Part shown: positions 45,471 through 53,958 of the stretch, piece after piece
How positions within the stretch are numbered: position 1 is the stretch's first letter
How the letters are laid out: every line of letters starts with the position of its first letter
Assembly (NCBI RefSeq): GCF_000300995.1
Contig: NZ_AMRJ01000023.1
Location: forward strand, 1-53,982
Reading direction: 5' to 3'
DNA from: Alcanivorax hongdengensis A-11-3
GTDB taxonomy: Bacteria > Pseudomonadota > Gammaproteobacteria > Pseudomonadales > Alcanivoracaceae
DNA: 53,982 nucleotides
Program-made: the position numbers and the translations under genes
The notes under the pieces: generated by a model
What the model was told of the DNA's origin: nothing
Databases searched by the model: none
The model's input: the letters and a program-made list of their open reading frames with translations, nothing else

Positions 45471-46075
45471 TAAAGAACGAGAGATTGTAAGGATTTTCAG
45501 CATGGGTGCCACTTTCGAGGAGCAAGCGGCTTTTTATTGAGGCGCTTACTCGCCCTCCGGGCGCCGGCGAGGCGGCGGTATCCGCCTCGCGTATATCCGG
45601 GCCAAAGCGGTACTTTGGCAAACCCTGGCCACACCCAACTGAGCTACCGGGGCTAAAGAACGAGAGATTGTAAGGATTTTCAGCATGGGTGCCACTTTCG
45701 AGGAGCAAGCGACTTTTTATGGCGGCGCTTACTCGCCCTGATGGGCGCCGGCGAGGCGGCGGTATCCGCCTCGCGTGTGTCCGGGCCAAAGCGGCACTTT
45801 GGCAAACCCCGGCCACACCCAACTGAGCTACCGGGGCTAAAGAAATGCTGATTGTAAGGACTTCTGTCATCGGTGCCAGTGTCAGGGAGCAAGCGGCTTT
45901 TTTGTCGGCGCTTACTCGCCCTCCGGACGCCGGCGAGGCGGCGGTATCCGCCTCGCGTGTGTCCGGGCCAAAGCGGCACTTTGGCAAACCCCGGCCACAC
46001 CCCACTGAGCTACCGGGGCTTAAAGAACGAAAGATTGTAAGGATTTTGAATCCTGGTGCCAGTGTCAGGTGCAAG
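45471..46075 (-). repeat. Tandem array carrying tRNA-Arg 5' fragments
   Basis: Three units of 183, 184 and 182 bp (45471-45653, 45654-45837, 45838-46019) and a partial fourth (46020 to about 46075) lie directly upstream of tRNA-Arg on its own strand. Each full unit ends, on the plus strand, with ACTGAGCTACCGGGGC, the complement of the tRNA 5' end. Units A and B are nearly identical; C has diverged at its tRNA-distal end. Inside each are strong hairpins: CCAAAG-x5-CTTTGG and a GCGAGGCGG-type stem. After the tRNA fragment, CCGGGG can pair with the 5' CCCCGG, forming a false acceptor stem. Open frames here are by-products of the repeat. Confidence 0.9.
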
Positions 46076-46433
46076 CTGTCTTCTATAACACTGACATTGC
46101 CTGTGGGAGCGTGCTTGCACGCGAACAAGCCTCTGGTGGTTTTCAAACAAACACCCACAGGGGGAAGCCGGTGAAGGTTTTGGGGTTTCAACCTATCGCG
46201 TCTGACGTCCGACCTCAGACGTTGGACCCGGCTGCATCCCCGTCATTCCGCGATAAACCCTTTTTTAGCCCCTCTCCCCCCAACGTGAGAGGGGCTGGGG
46301 GAGAGGGCGCCTTCCAGATAGTCGGCAAGAGTTAAACGAACAGCAGAATAATCGTCGGCAGATGTCAGGTTTCACGCAACTTTTGCCGCCACTGTGCATC
46401 CATGTAGCATGGGAAAAAATTCAGAGGTGCGTA
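46076..46433. other. Intergenic region with REP-like motif and hairpin
   Basis: These 358 bp before arsS hold two repeats. A REP-like unit, TGTGGGAGCGTGCTTGCACG (46102-46121), has a GCGTGC-TT-GCACGC stem and resembles Pseudomonas REP sequences. A hairpin AGCCCCTCTC / GAGAGGGGCT (46267-46276 with 46287-46296) is preceded by TTTTTT, so it could terminate minus-strand transcription. I see no gene and no clear arsS promoter. Confidence 0.55.
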
Positions 46434-47390
46434 ATGCAGGACACCCATGATCTTCTGGTACGCAGCAGTACCGACTTCCCGGCCTTGCGGCGCGGGGCCA
46501 CGGAGATTTTGCAGGTCAATCTGGGCTACCTGTGCAATCTCAGTTGCGTCCATTGCCACGTCAATGCCGGCCCTACCCGTACCGAATTGATGGATCGCGA
46601 TACAGTGGATCAGGTGCTGGCGGTATTGCGCCATCGGCGCATCCGCGTGCTGGATCTGACCGGCGGAGCGCCGGAAATGAATCCGCATTTTCGCTACCTG
46701 GTGAGCGAGGCCCGCAAGCTTGACGTCACTGTCATCGACCGCTGCAACCTGACCGTGTTGCTGGAGCCGGGCCATGAGGATCTGGCCGCCTTTCTGGCCG
46801 AGCAGCAAGTGCAGATTGTGGCGTCATTGCCGTGCTACCTGGAAGACAATGTCACCAAACAGCGCGGCAAGGGGGTCTACCAGGATAGTATCGAGGCGAT
46901 CCGGCAACTCAACCGGCTGGGCTATGGCGACAGCCTGATGCTGGATCTGGTCTATAACCCGGTAGGGCCCAGCCTGCCACCGCCCCAGGCGGCGCTGGAG
47001 GCCGATTACAAACGCGAGCTGGCTGACCGTTTCGGCATTCGCTTCAACCGCCTGCTGACGCTGACCAACATGCCGATCAGTCGTTTCGGGGCCGTGCTGC
47101 TGGCCCATGACCAGTTCAACGATTACATGCAGTTGCTGCGGGATAACTTCAACGACCATACCCTGCCGGCGGTCATGTGCCGTTCCACCATCAGCGTGGA
47201 TTATCGCGGTTACCTCTACGATTGTGATTTCAATCAGATGCTGGATATGCCGTTGGGTCATCGCGACCGGGGGCTTCATGTTGGCGACCTGATGGCGACC
47301 AGCCTGGAAGGCGAGCCCATTTACGTGGCGGACCACTGCTTTGGTTGTACCGCCGGGGCGGGCAGCAGCTGTGGCGGTGCGCTGGAATAG
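46434..47390 (+). CDS. arsS: Arsenosugar biosynthesis radical SAM protein ArsS
   Basis: This 318-residue radical SAM enzyme starts at the ATG at 46434, after AGAGG. The cluster motif CNLSCVHC gives C34, C38 and C41, followed by HVNAGPTRTE. The C-terminal DUF3641-type domain ends HCFGCTAGAGSSCGGALE, the ArsS signature. Some homologues place selenocysteine in that region; no in-frame TGA occurs here. ArsS transfers the 5'-deoxyadenosyl group to dimethylarsenite. Two transferase genes follow at once, forming the usual set, but no arsM methyltransferase is in the window. The frame from 46362 has no ribosome-binding signal. Confidence 0.92.
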   Translation: MQDTHDLLVRSSTDFPALRRGATEILQVNLGYLCNLSCVHCHVNAGPTRTELMDRDTVDQVLAVLRHRRIRVLDLTGGAPEMNPHFRYLVSEARKLDVTVIDRCNLTVLLEPGHEDLAAFLAEQQVQIVASLPCYLEDNVTKQRGKGVYQDSIEAIRQLNRLGYGDSLMLDLVYNPVGPSLPPPQAALEADYKRELADRFGIRFNRLLTLTNMPISRFGAVLLAHDQFNDYMQLLRDNFNDHTLPAVMCRSTISVDYRGYLYDCDFNQMLDMPLGHRDRGLHVGDLMATSLEGEPIYVADHCFGCTAGAGSSCGGALE

Positions 47391-47392
47391 CC

Positions 47393-48073
47393 ATGGCGTC
47401 CATCAGCATCGTGGTACCCGTGCTCAACGAAGCCGCCAACCTGCGTGAGCTCCTGCCCGCCCTGGCCGGGCTGCTGATGCCGGAAGACGAGCTGTGGGTG
47501 GTGGACGGTGGTAGCACTGATGATAGCGTTCTGGTGGCGCGCCAGTGGGCCACCGGCTGCGTGCGAACGGCTCCGGGGCGGGCCCGGCAGATGAATGCCG
47601 GCGCCGCGGAGGCTCGCGGTCACTGGCTGTGGTTTGTGCATGCCGACTGTCGGCCCGAACGGGCTCACCTGCAAGCGCTCAGAGCGGTATCGCCGGATCG
47701 CCCCTGGGGGCGGTTTGATGTGCGGTTGTCCGGTGAGGGGGGCCTGTTTCGGCTCATCGGTGGCCTGATCAATCTGCGTTCACGTATCAGCGGTATTGCC
47801 ACCGGCGACCAGGGCATCTTTGTGCAACGCCAGCGCTTTCTGGCACTGGGCGGTTTTGCGGATCAGCCACTGATGGAAGACATTGCATTGAGTTTGCGAC
47901 TGCGCAAACAGCGCTGGCCCCGTTGCCTGCGACCGCGGCTGCAAACCAGCAGCCGACGCTGGCGCCAGCACGGCAGCTGGCGCACCATCTGGCTGATGTG
48001 GCGACTGCGCTGGCGCTACTGGCGCGGGGCTGACCCTGTGGCCCTGCATCGGGAGTATTATGGCGAACACTGA
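47393..48073 (+). CDS. Family 2 glycosyltransferase (TIGR04283-like)
   Basis: This 226-residue GT-A glycosyltransferase belongs to the 'rSAM/selenodomain-associated transferase 2' type. It shows SIVVPVLNEAANLRELLPAL, WVVDGGSTDDS (nucleotide-binding Asp pair), GRARQMNAGA, FVHADCRP (DxD-like) and the acceptor-side GIATGDQGIFVQR with LMEDIALSLRLR. It begins 2 bp after arsS, so the pair is co-translated. It probably adds a sugar in arsenosugar synthesis. It overlaps the next gene by 14 bp. Confidence 0.9.
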   Translation: MASISIVVPVLNEAANLRELLPALAGLLMPEDELWVVDGGSTDDSVLVARQWATGCVRTAPGRARQMNAGAAEARGHWLWFVHADCRPERAHLQALRAVSPDRPWGRFDVRLSGEGGLFRLIGGLINLRSRISGIATGDQGIFVQRQRFLALGGFADQPLMEDIALSLRLRKQRWPRCLRPRLQTSSRRWRQHGSWRTIWLMWRLRWRYWRGADPVALHREYYGEH

Positions 48074-48689
48074 TACCGCGTTACTGGTCTTTGCCCGTGC
48101 CCGGCGGGCCGGCCAGGTAAAGACCCGCCTGATTCCCCGCTACGGCGACGACGCGGCCCTGGCGATCTACCAGGCGCTGTTGCAGCGTACTCTGGCGGTG
48201 GCGGGTGAGCACCCGGGGCCGGTGCAGCTATGGCTGGACCAAGTGGACCCGCCGTTGCAGCAACAGGCCCGGGATGCGGGTTGGCAGGTGTGCCTGCAGC
48301 AGGGCCGCGATCTGGGCGAGAGAATGGCCCATGCCCTGTCGGAAGGTCTCAAGGTCGCCGGCAAGGCCGTACTGATTGGCAGCGATTGCCCTGTCATGGA
48401 TGGCCATTACCTGCGCCTGGCGACGGAGGCGCTGGAAGACCACCCGGTGGTGTTCGGTGCCAGCGAAGATGGCGGTTATGTATTGATTGGCAGTCATTGC
48501 GTATCTCTCTGGTCTGAGGCGCGCCTGAAAGGTGTACGCTTTGGAGGCCGGCATGCCCTGGCCGACAGCCAGGCCTGTTTTGCCCAGGGGGACGTGGCGG
48601 TATTGCCGGCTCTGTGGGATGTGGACGAGCCCGACGACGTGGTCCGCGCCGCCCGTAGCGGTTATCTGCTGGCTTTATATGCTCAGTAG
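48060..48689 (+). CDS. TIGR04282/DUF2064-type transferase
   Basis: This 209-residue nucleotidyl/glycosyltransferase-like protein is of the 'rSAM/selenodomain-associated transferase 1' type. Features are LLVFARARRAGQVKTRLIP at the N-terminus, DLGERMAHAL, VLIGSDCPVMDGHYL and FGASEDGGYVLIGSH. It overlaps the preceding glycosyltransferase by 14 bp and closes the arsS operon. The exact reaction is not established for the family. Confidence 0.9.
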   Translation: MANTDTALLVFARARRAGQVKTRLIPRYGDDAALAIYQALLQRTLAVAGEHPGPVQLWLDQVDPPLQQQARDAGWQVCLQQGRDLGERMAHALSEGLKVAGKAVLIGSDCPVMDGHYLRLATEALEDHPVVFGASEDGGYVLIGSHCVSLWSEARLKGVRFGGRHALADSQACFAQGDVAVLPALWDVDEPDDVVRAARSGYLLALYAQ

Positions 48690-48775
48690 TTAGTATTAGA
48701 TTTGTGATGTCTGTGCACAGAAGATGGGCTTAACACTTGTTATGGTGGCCCCCGTAATGGATGACGGAGTGTGTT

Positions 48776-49114
48776 ATGCAGGACGTACCGATTCTAGATA
48801 ATGACATCATCAGCGAGCTGCGAGACATCATGGGCGATGACTTCGAGATGCTGGTGCTGTCATTTCAGCGCGATGGCGAACAGCGCCTGGCTGCCCTGCA
48901 CAAAGCGCTCAAGGATAACGACAGCGATGTATTGCGTCGCCAGGCACACAGCTTCAAGGGAAGCAGTGGCAACCTGGGGGCCCTGCAGGTTTCCCGCCTT
49001 TGCATGACCATTGAACAACACGCCGCCGATGGCGATCTGGCGCCGTTGCCGGCCCTGGTGGAGCAGCTGGAAAGTGCTTTTTCCCGGGCCTGCGAGGCAC
49101 TGGAAGGGCTCTGA
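48776..49114 (+). CDS. HPt phosphotransfer protein (HptB-like)
   Basis: This 112-residue stand-alone histidine phosphotransfer domain starts at the ATG at 48776 with GGAG 6 nt upstream. The phosphorylated His is H58 in RQAHSFKGSSGNLGALQ. Size and pattern (LRDIMGDDFEMLVLSFQRDGEQRL) resemble Pseudomonas HptB, which feeds a pathway that controls the sRNA RsmY. Here it lies about 470 bp from an RsmZ-like sRNA and its GacA-type site. No histidine kinase or response regulator is adjacent, so its partners are elsewhere. Confidence 0.88.
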   Translation: MQDVPILDNDIISELRDIMGDDFEMLVLSFQRDGEQRLAALHKALKDNDSDVLRRQAHSFKGSSGNLGALQVSRLCMTIEQHAADGDLAPLPALVEQLESAFSRACEALEGL

Positions 49115-49392
49115 TGTTGTCCGCAAACCGGCAAAAAAAACCCTCTTCCAAAAGGGAGTGGAAGAGGGGGGGTTGTGAGCGCTATTGCTAGCGCCTTGGG
49201 GGGATACTGGTCGGGAAACGGTGTTTAATCCTCTGTTTCCCATGAAAATCATGCTACCTCCAACCCGCTGGGGGTGCTGTAAAAACCAGTGAGAAAATGT
49301 AAAAACTTGGCCGCGTTATGGCGGTGCATTGTTGCTGGACGCCCGGTTTTAGGCCGGTTTGCCGGTCGGTCATGGAAAAGCGGAAGGCGCTT
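49115..49392. other. Intergenic region after hpt, with hairpin
   Basis: A hairpin CCCTCTTCCA / TGGAAGAGGG (49141-49150 with 49159-49168) follows the hpt stop by 26 bp. It is preceded by eight A residues, so the T-run needed for intrinsic termination is on the minus strand. It may still end the hpt transcript with its G/C stem. The rest shows no gene. Confidence 0.5.
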
Positions 49393-49410
49393 TGTAGGAA
49401 AAGGCTTACA
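49393..49410 (+). promoter_or_regulatory. GacA-type upstream activating site of the sRNA
   Basis: TGTAGG-N6-CTTACA matches the GacA upstream activating sequence (TGTAAG-N6-CTTACA) in 11 of 12 fixed positions. Its centre lies about 180 bp upstream of the predicted sRNA start, the distance known for rsmY/rsmZ genes in pseudomonads. Confidence 0.8.
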
Positions 49411-49581
49411 AAGCTGTAGGAAAATTCAGTTATTTTTGCCCGAAATTGGCGACAACTTTACACTGTCTTTGGTTGTAAGGCTTTGATATTAAATGATTTT
49501 CAGTTTTTCTGACGGCTCTTGGCCGGGAGATTTAATAGTTATTTTACCCCCGCTTACAAATCCCGTTGATATAGTGAAGCC

Positions 49582-49705
49582 GTGCCTAGGGACAAGGGCA
49601 CAAGGAACGCAAAGGATGGCACAGACACGGAAGTCGATGTGAGCGCAAACGGGTAAGGATTACTCGACGCAAAAAAGGGCGGCAGGATGCCGCCCTTTTA
49701 TTTTG
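49582..49705 (+). ncRNA. rsmZ: RsmZ/CsrB-type regulatory RNA
   Basis: A -10 box TATAGT (49570-49575) with only a weak -35 predicts a start near 49582. The transcript of about 125 nt carries six GGA motifs (49590, 49604, 49614, 49629, 49657, 49685). The first is in the loop of a GTGCC/GGCAC hairpin, and the last in the loop of a terminator stem (49673-49684 with 49688-49699) followed by T-rich sequence. This is the design of RNAs that titrate CsrA/RsmA. Its location beside fdxA and mutS equals that of rsmZ in Pseudomonas, but rpoS, the other usual neighbour, is absent here. Confidence 0.85.
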
Positions 49706-49750
49706 TCTGGCGAAAACCGGGGGAGGTGTTCGCCGCGTGGCAGGAAGGCC

Positions 49751-50086
49751 TCAGCCTTCCCACTCACGGACCAGCTTGTCACGCTTGCCGGCCACACCGT
49801 CCCAGTCTTCCGCATCGTCCGGTGCATCTTTCATTTCGGTAATGTTCGGCCACTTCTCGGCCAGCTCGGCATTGATTTCCAGGAAGTCCTGCTGGTCATC
49901 CGGCAGCTCATCCTCGGAGAAAATGGCATTAACCGGGCATTCCGGTTCGCACAGTGCACAGTCGATGCACTCGTCCGGGTGGATAACCAGGAAGTTCGGG
50001 CCTTCATAGAAACAGTCTACCGGGCACACTTCCACACAATCGGTGTGTTTGCAGTTAATGCAGTTTTCACCTACTACGAACGTCAT
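49751..50086 (-). CDS. fdxA: Seven-iron ferredoxin FdxA
   Basis: This 111-residue soluble ferredoxin has one 3Fe-4S and one 4Fe-4S cluster. Cys residues are at 9, 12, 17, 21 and 25 ([17 protein letters not shown]) and at 40, 43, 46 and 50 ([11 protein letters not shown]). By family rule C9, C17 and C50 bind the 3Fe cluster, and C21, C40, C43 and C46 the 4Fe cluster. The C-terminal part (about 60-111) is the usual FdxA extension. It lies between mutS and rsmZ as in Pseudomonas. Confidence 0.96.
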   Translation of the reverse strand: MTFVVGENCINCKHTDCVEVCPVDCFYEGPNFLVIHPDECIDCALCEPECPVNAIFSEDELPDDQQDFLEINAELAEKWPNITEMKDAPDDAEDWDGVAGKRDKLVREWEG

Positions 50087-50251
50087 AGCCTGTCCTCGCC
50101 AGGTGTCTTGATCTTTGTACAGCGTCAGAGGCTGATGGTAACAGCTTCAACGCGGTCTCTCTTGGGGTGGCGCTAGTCTAGCGACATGCCCTGAGGCAGG
50201 CAAACACGGCGTTGATATAAGGATATAGCCCGTGCTGGCGGCAGATGACAT

Positions 50252-52807
50252 TTAGCCCATTTCCTTGAGCCGATAGAGCGTCTCCAGTGCCTGCCGGGGG
50301 CTCATGCCATCCGGGTCCAGCTCCGCCAGGGCGCGTTCGACGGCGCTGGGTTCGCTGAACAGGCTGGCCTGGGCGGGCGCTGGCGCCTTGTTGGCCAGGG
50401 CCGGCGTGGCCGGGGCGCCCTGTTCCAGCTCGCGCAGTTTTTCGCCGGCCTGCTGAATCACGCTCTGTGGCACCCCCGCCAGCTGCGCCACCTGCAAGCC
50501 GTAACTGCGGCTGGCCGGGCCTTCCTGCACACGGTGCAAGAAGACAATGCGATTGTCGTGCTCGCTGGCAGTCAGGTGGGCGTTGTAAATGCCGGGCAGC
50601 TGCTCGGGTAGCTGGGTGAGCTCGAAGTAGTGGGTGGCGAACAGGGTAAAGGCCTTGAGGTGGCGGGCCAGGTGTTCCGCCGCCGCCCAGGCCAGGCTCA
50701 GGCCGTCGAAGGTGCTGGTGCCGCGACCGATCTCGTCCATCAGCACCAGGCTGTGGGCGGTGGCGTTGTTGAGAATGTTGGCGGTTTCCGACATTTCCAC
50801 CATGAAGGTGGAGCGCCCGCCGGCCAGATCGTCGGAGGAGCCGATGCGGGTAAAGATGCGATCCAGACTGCCGATACGGGCACTGGCCGCCGGCACGCAG
50901 CTGCCCAGATGGGCGAGCAGGGCAACCAGGGCGGTCTGGCGCATGTAGGTGGATTTGCCGCCCATGTTGGGGCCGGTGATGATGACCATGCGGCGGGCAT
51001 CATCCAGATGCAGGCTGTTGGGCACGAAGGCATCGTCGAGTACCTGTTCCACCACCGGGTGGCGGCCATCGACGATCTCGATGATGGGGTCGTCCACCAA
51101 TTGCGGGCGTACCCAGTTGAGCGCTTCCGCCCGCTCGGCCAGCGCCGCGAGTACATCCAGCTCGGCCACGGCGGTGGCGCTGCGTTGCAGCGCGTGCAGG
51201 TCGGCGGCCACCTTTTCCAGCAGTTCCTCGTAAAGGCGTTTCTCCAGGGTCAGCGCCTTGCTGGAGGCAGACAGGGCCTTGTCCTCGAACTCCTTGAGTT
51301 CCGGGGTGATGAAGCGCTCGGCGTTCTTCAACGTCTGGCGACGCTGGTAATCCGCTGGCGCCTGTTCGGCTTCCCGGCGGGACAGCTCGATATAGTAGCC
51401 GTGCACCTTGTTGTATTTCACCCGCAGGGTGGAGAGCTGGGTGCGTTCGCGCTCGCGTTTTTCGATATCTACCAGTACGGCGCCGGCGTTTTCGCTGATG
51501 GAGCGCAGCTCGTCCAGCTCGTCACTGTAGCCCGGGGCGATAACGCCGCCGTCGCGGATCAGCATGGGCGGGTTTTCGATCACCGCCTTGCCGAGCAGCT
51601 CCACCTGGGCGGGGAACTGGCCGATGCGCTCGATCAATTCGTAAAAGCAGTCTTCGCCGGGCAGGGCGCCGACCAGGGCCGGCAGCACCGACAGGCTGGC
51701 GTGCAAGCGGGTCAGATCCCGCGGGCGGGCGGAGCGTAGTGCCACCCGGCCGAGAATCCGTTCCATATCGCCGATGTCATGGAGCACATCGCGGGCGGAC
51801 TCGAAGCACCAGCCCTGGCGCAGGGCGGCGATCTGGTCCTGGCGCTGGCCGAGCGTGGTGCGGTTGCGCAGCGGCTGGTGCACCCAGCGCTTGAGCTGAC
51901 GGGCGCCCATGGCGGTTTTGGTGCTGTCCAGCACCCAGGCCAGGGTGTGTTGCTCCTGGCCGTCCAGGGTTTCGGTCAACTCCAGATTGCGCCGGGTGGC
52001 AGCATCCATGGCCACGGTGTCGTCGAAGCTTTCCACCGCCAGGCCGGTCACATGGGGCAGGTCGCCACGCTGGGTTTCCCGGGCATAGCCGAGCAGGGCG
52101 CCGGCGGCGGCCACCGCCACCGGTGAGGGCTCGCCAAAGCCGGACAGGTCCTGCACCTGGAATTGCTGGCACAGCTGGCGGCGAGCGGACTCTTCATCGA
52201 ACTCCCAGTCCGGGCGCTTGCGGCTGCCCGGTTGCTCTGCCCAGCGCCCGGGCAGGCTCTGGTCTTCACTGAACAGCAGCTCCGCCGGTGCCCAGCGTTC
52301 CAGCAGCGCCTGCAGTTGTTCGGCCCCGGTCACCTGAGTGACGGTAAAGCGGCCTGCGGCCACATCCAGGCTGGCGCAGCCATACTGGCCCTGCTGCTCG
52401 CAGACCGCGCAGAGCAGATTGTCGCGCCGTTCTTCCAGCAGCGCCTCGTCACTGACCGTGCCCGGCGTGACAATACGTACCACCTTGCGCTCCACCGGCC
52501 CCTTGGCCAGCGCCGGGTCACCGATCTGCTCGCAGATGGCCACCGATTCGCCCAGCTTCACCAGCCGGGCCAGGTAGCCCTCGGCGGCGTGGTAGGGAAT
52601 GCCCGCCATGGGAATCGGTTTGCCGGCACTCTGCCCGCGCTGGGTCAGGGTAATGTCCAGCAGCCGTGCGGCTTTTTGTGCGTCACCGAAGAACAGTTCG
52701 TAGAAATCCCCCATGCGGTAGAACACCAGCTGGTCCGGGTGCTCGGCCTTGATACGCAGGTATTGCTGCATCATAGGTGTGTGTGCGGATAAATCGGGGT
52801 TCGTCAT
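50252..52807 (-). CDS. mutS: DNA mismatch repair protein MutS
   Basis: This 851-residue mismatch-recognition ATPase is complete. The mismatch-binding Phe-x-Glu is in [10 protein letters not shown] near residue 37. The connector, lever and clamp domains follow in order. The ATPase shows Walker [17 protein letters not shown] and Walker [23 protein letters not shown], then [11 protein letters not shown]. The start at 52807 fits the family N-terminus ([11 protein letters not shown]), though the ATG of MMQQY is also used in some annotations. The gene is followed downstream by fdxA. Confidence 0.97.
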   Translation of the reverse strand: MTNPDLSAHTPMMQQYLRIKAEHPDQLVFYRMGDFYELFFGDAQKAARLLDITLTQRGQSAGKPIPMAGIPYHAAEGYLARLVKLGESVAICEQIGDPALAKGPVERKVVRIVTPGTVSDEALLEERRDNLLCAVCEQQGQYGCASLDVAAGRFTVTQVTGAEQLQALLERWAPAELLFSEDQSLPGRWAEQPGSRKRPDWEFDEESARRQLCQQFQVQDLSGFGEPSPVAVAAAGALLGYARETQRGDLPHVTGLAVESFDDTVAMDAATRRNLELTETLDGQEQHTLAWVLDSTKTAMGARQLKRWVHQPLRNRTTLGQRQDQIAALRQGWCFESARDVLHDIGDMERILGRVALRSARPRDLTRLHASLSVLPALVGALPGEDCFYELIERIGQFPAQVELLGKAVIENPPMLIRDGGVIAPGYSDELDELRSISENAGAVLVDIEKRERERTQLSTLRVKYNKVHGYYIELSRREAEQAPADYQRRQTLKNAERFITPELKEFEDKALSASSKALTLEKRLYEELLEKVAADLHALQRSATAVAELDVLAALAERAEALNWVRPQLVDDPIIEIVDGRHPVVEQVLDDAFVPNSLHLDDARRMVIITGPNMGGKSTYMRQTALVALLAHLGSCVPAASARIGSLDRIFTRIGSSDDLAGGRSTFMVEMSETANILNNATAHSLVLMDEIGRGTSTFDGLSLAWAAAEHLARHLKAFTLFATHYFELTQLPEQLPGIYNAHLTASEHDNRIVFLHRVQEGPASRSYGLQVAQLAGVPQSVIQQAGEKLRELEQGAPATPALANKAPAPAQASLFSEPSAVERALAELDPDGMSPRQALETLYRLKEMG

Positions 52808-53082
52808 ATCTGCGTTTCAGCCTGTTTTTCCTTTTATTTCGCTATATATTCAATTGGTTAGCGAAATTCGTAATTTCCGGTAGTGTCCGTGGAGGTCCAC
52901 GGAAATCCACCCCAATCCGCAAAATTAGTATAGGTTTTAGTATAGCTTTTTGGTTTTTCCTTCGAAAAGGTGATTTTGAAGGTGATATACTGTCAAAAAC
53001 CTATACCAAATCCTCTGCAGGTCAGACGGGGCCTGCGATGCGGGGATTTGCTTGAAAGCGTTAGTGTTGGTGGATCAAAGCG
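52808..53082. other. Region between mutS and the right integrase, with att-like core
   Basis: An inverted repeat TCCGTGGA-GG-TCCACGGA (52886-52903) lies in a 31-bp stretch (52880-52910) whose reverse complement matches the left att-like sequence in 24 of 31 positions. A second inverted repeat, GTATAGGTTTT (52928-52938) with AAAACCTATAC (52996-53006), is nearer the integrase. Either could be an att core or arm site. The region is AT-rich compared with mutS. Confidence 0.45.
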
Positions 53083-53958
53083 ATGGAGCATAGCAAACAA
53101 GGAAGCAAGCAACTATCGGTCCGTGCCATTGAGGCAATGCGGCCAGGGGATAAGGTCAAAACCGACGGGGCTGAGAATACCGGGCTGCGGGTTACCTGCG
53201 GCTCCTCGGGTCTGAAAACTTTCACTTATCGTTACCGTAGTCCCGAGACTGGCAAGCTGGTTCAGGTCAAGATCGGTAATTTCCCAGGGATGAAGCTGGC
53301 TGAGGCCCGCCTTGAGGTCTCCAAGATGAAGGAGCTCAGGGCCAAAGGAATCTGCCCCAAAGCCGAGCGGGATCGCCAGCTCCAGGCGGAGAAGGAAGCA
53401 AAGGCTGCACGGGCGAAGGCTGAGGCCGTTACTGCCTATACGGTGACGGATCTGGTTGAGCAGTATCTGACGGAGGTTATTGAAGATCGGACGGTGACGG
53501 ACCCCAGAACCGGGGAGAAGCGTCGGGTGCCAGGGGCCAGGAAGCCCAAGGGGCAGTGGGAGGTGCGGCGTACCCTCCATAATGACGCCGTTCGGGTATT
53601 GGGTCACAAGCCAGCGGCGGAGGTAAAGCGGAAGGATGTCGTCGACCTGATCAAGGAGATCCTGGATCGAGGTGCGCGGGTCCAGGCCGGGAATGTGCTA
53701 AGGGAGTTCATCGCTGCCTATGAGTACGCCATTGGGCTTGAACGCCTGCCTGACGATTTCCCTAACCCGGCCTGGTTGGCTAAGGCCAGCTTGAAGACTG
53801 CCAGGATTCGTATGAGTCCCAACAAGGGTAAGAGGGTGCTTTCGGACAAAGAGCTGGCGTCTGTACTGGCCTGGCTGCCGGGTTCAGGTTATTCCCCTAC
53901 CCAGAAAAATGTCATGCGCTTTACGCTTTGGACTGGGTGTCGGACAGGCGAAGTGTAG
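53083..53958 (+). pseudogene. Tyrosine integrase, C-terminal catalytic part missing
   Basis: The frame encodes 291 residues: a DUF4102 N-terminal domain (about 10-95: TYRYRSPETGKLVQVKIGNFPG), a charged linker, a core-binding domain (about 120-230) and the start of the catalytic domain (LSDKELASVLAWL, then FTLWTGCRTGEV). It stops right after the first catalytic Arg region, before the Lys, HxxR and Tyr residues, so it cannot recombine. The stop is made by TAG directly next to what looks like an insertion-sequence end. The same family as the left integrase but a different protein. It reads out of the window. Confidence 0.85.

Noticed and set aside
45471..46075. CRISPR array
   Set aside because: Units are 182-184 bp and similar along nearly the whole length, with no short repeat/unique spacer alternation and no cas genes.
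45448..46191. A 247-residue minus-strand ORF with repeated peptide units over the tandem array
   Set aside because: It runs through the tRNA gene end and translates the 183-bp repeat; unit C has many changes that do not keep the peptide. No start signal is visible.
46434..47390. Selenocysteine codon in ArsS
   Set aside because: The C-terminal signature is encoded by ordinary Cys codons, with no in-frame TGA before the stop.
49141..49168. Intrinsic terminator for hpt
   Set aside because: The stem is good but the T-run is on the other strand, so I list it only as a hairpin.
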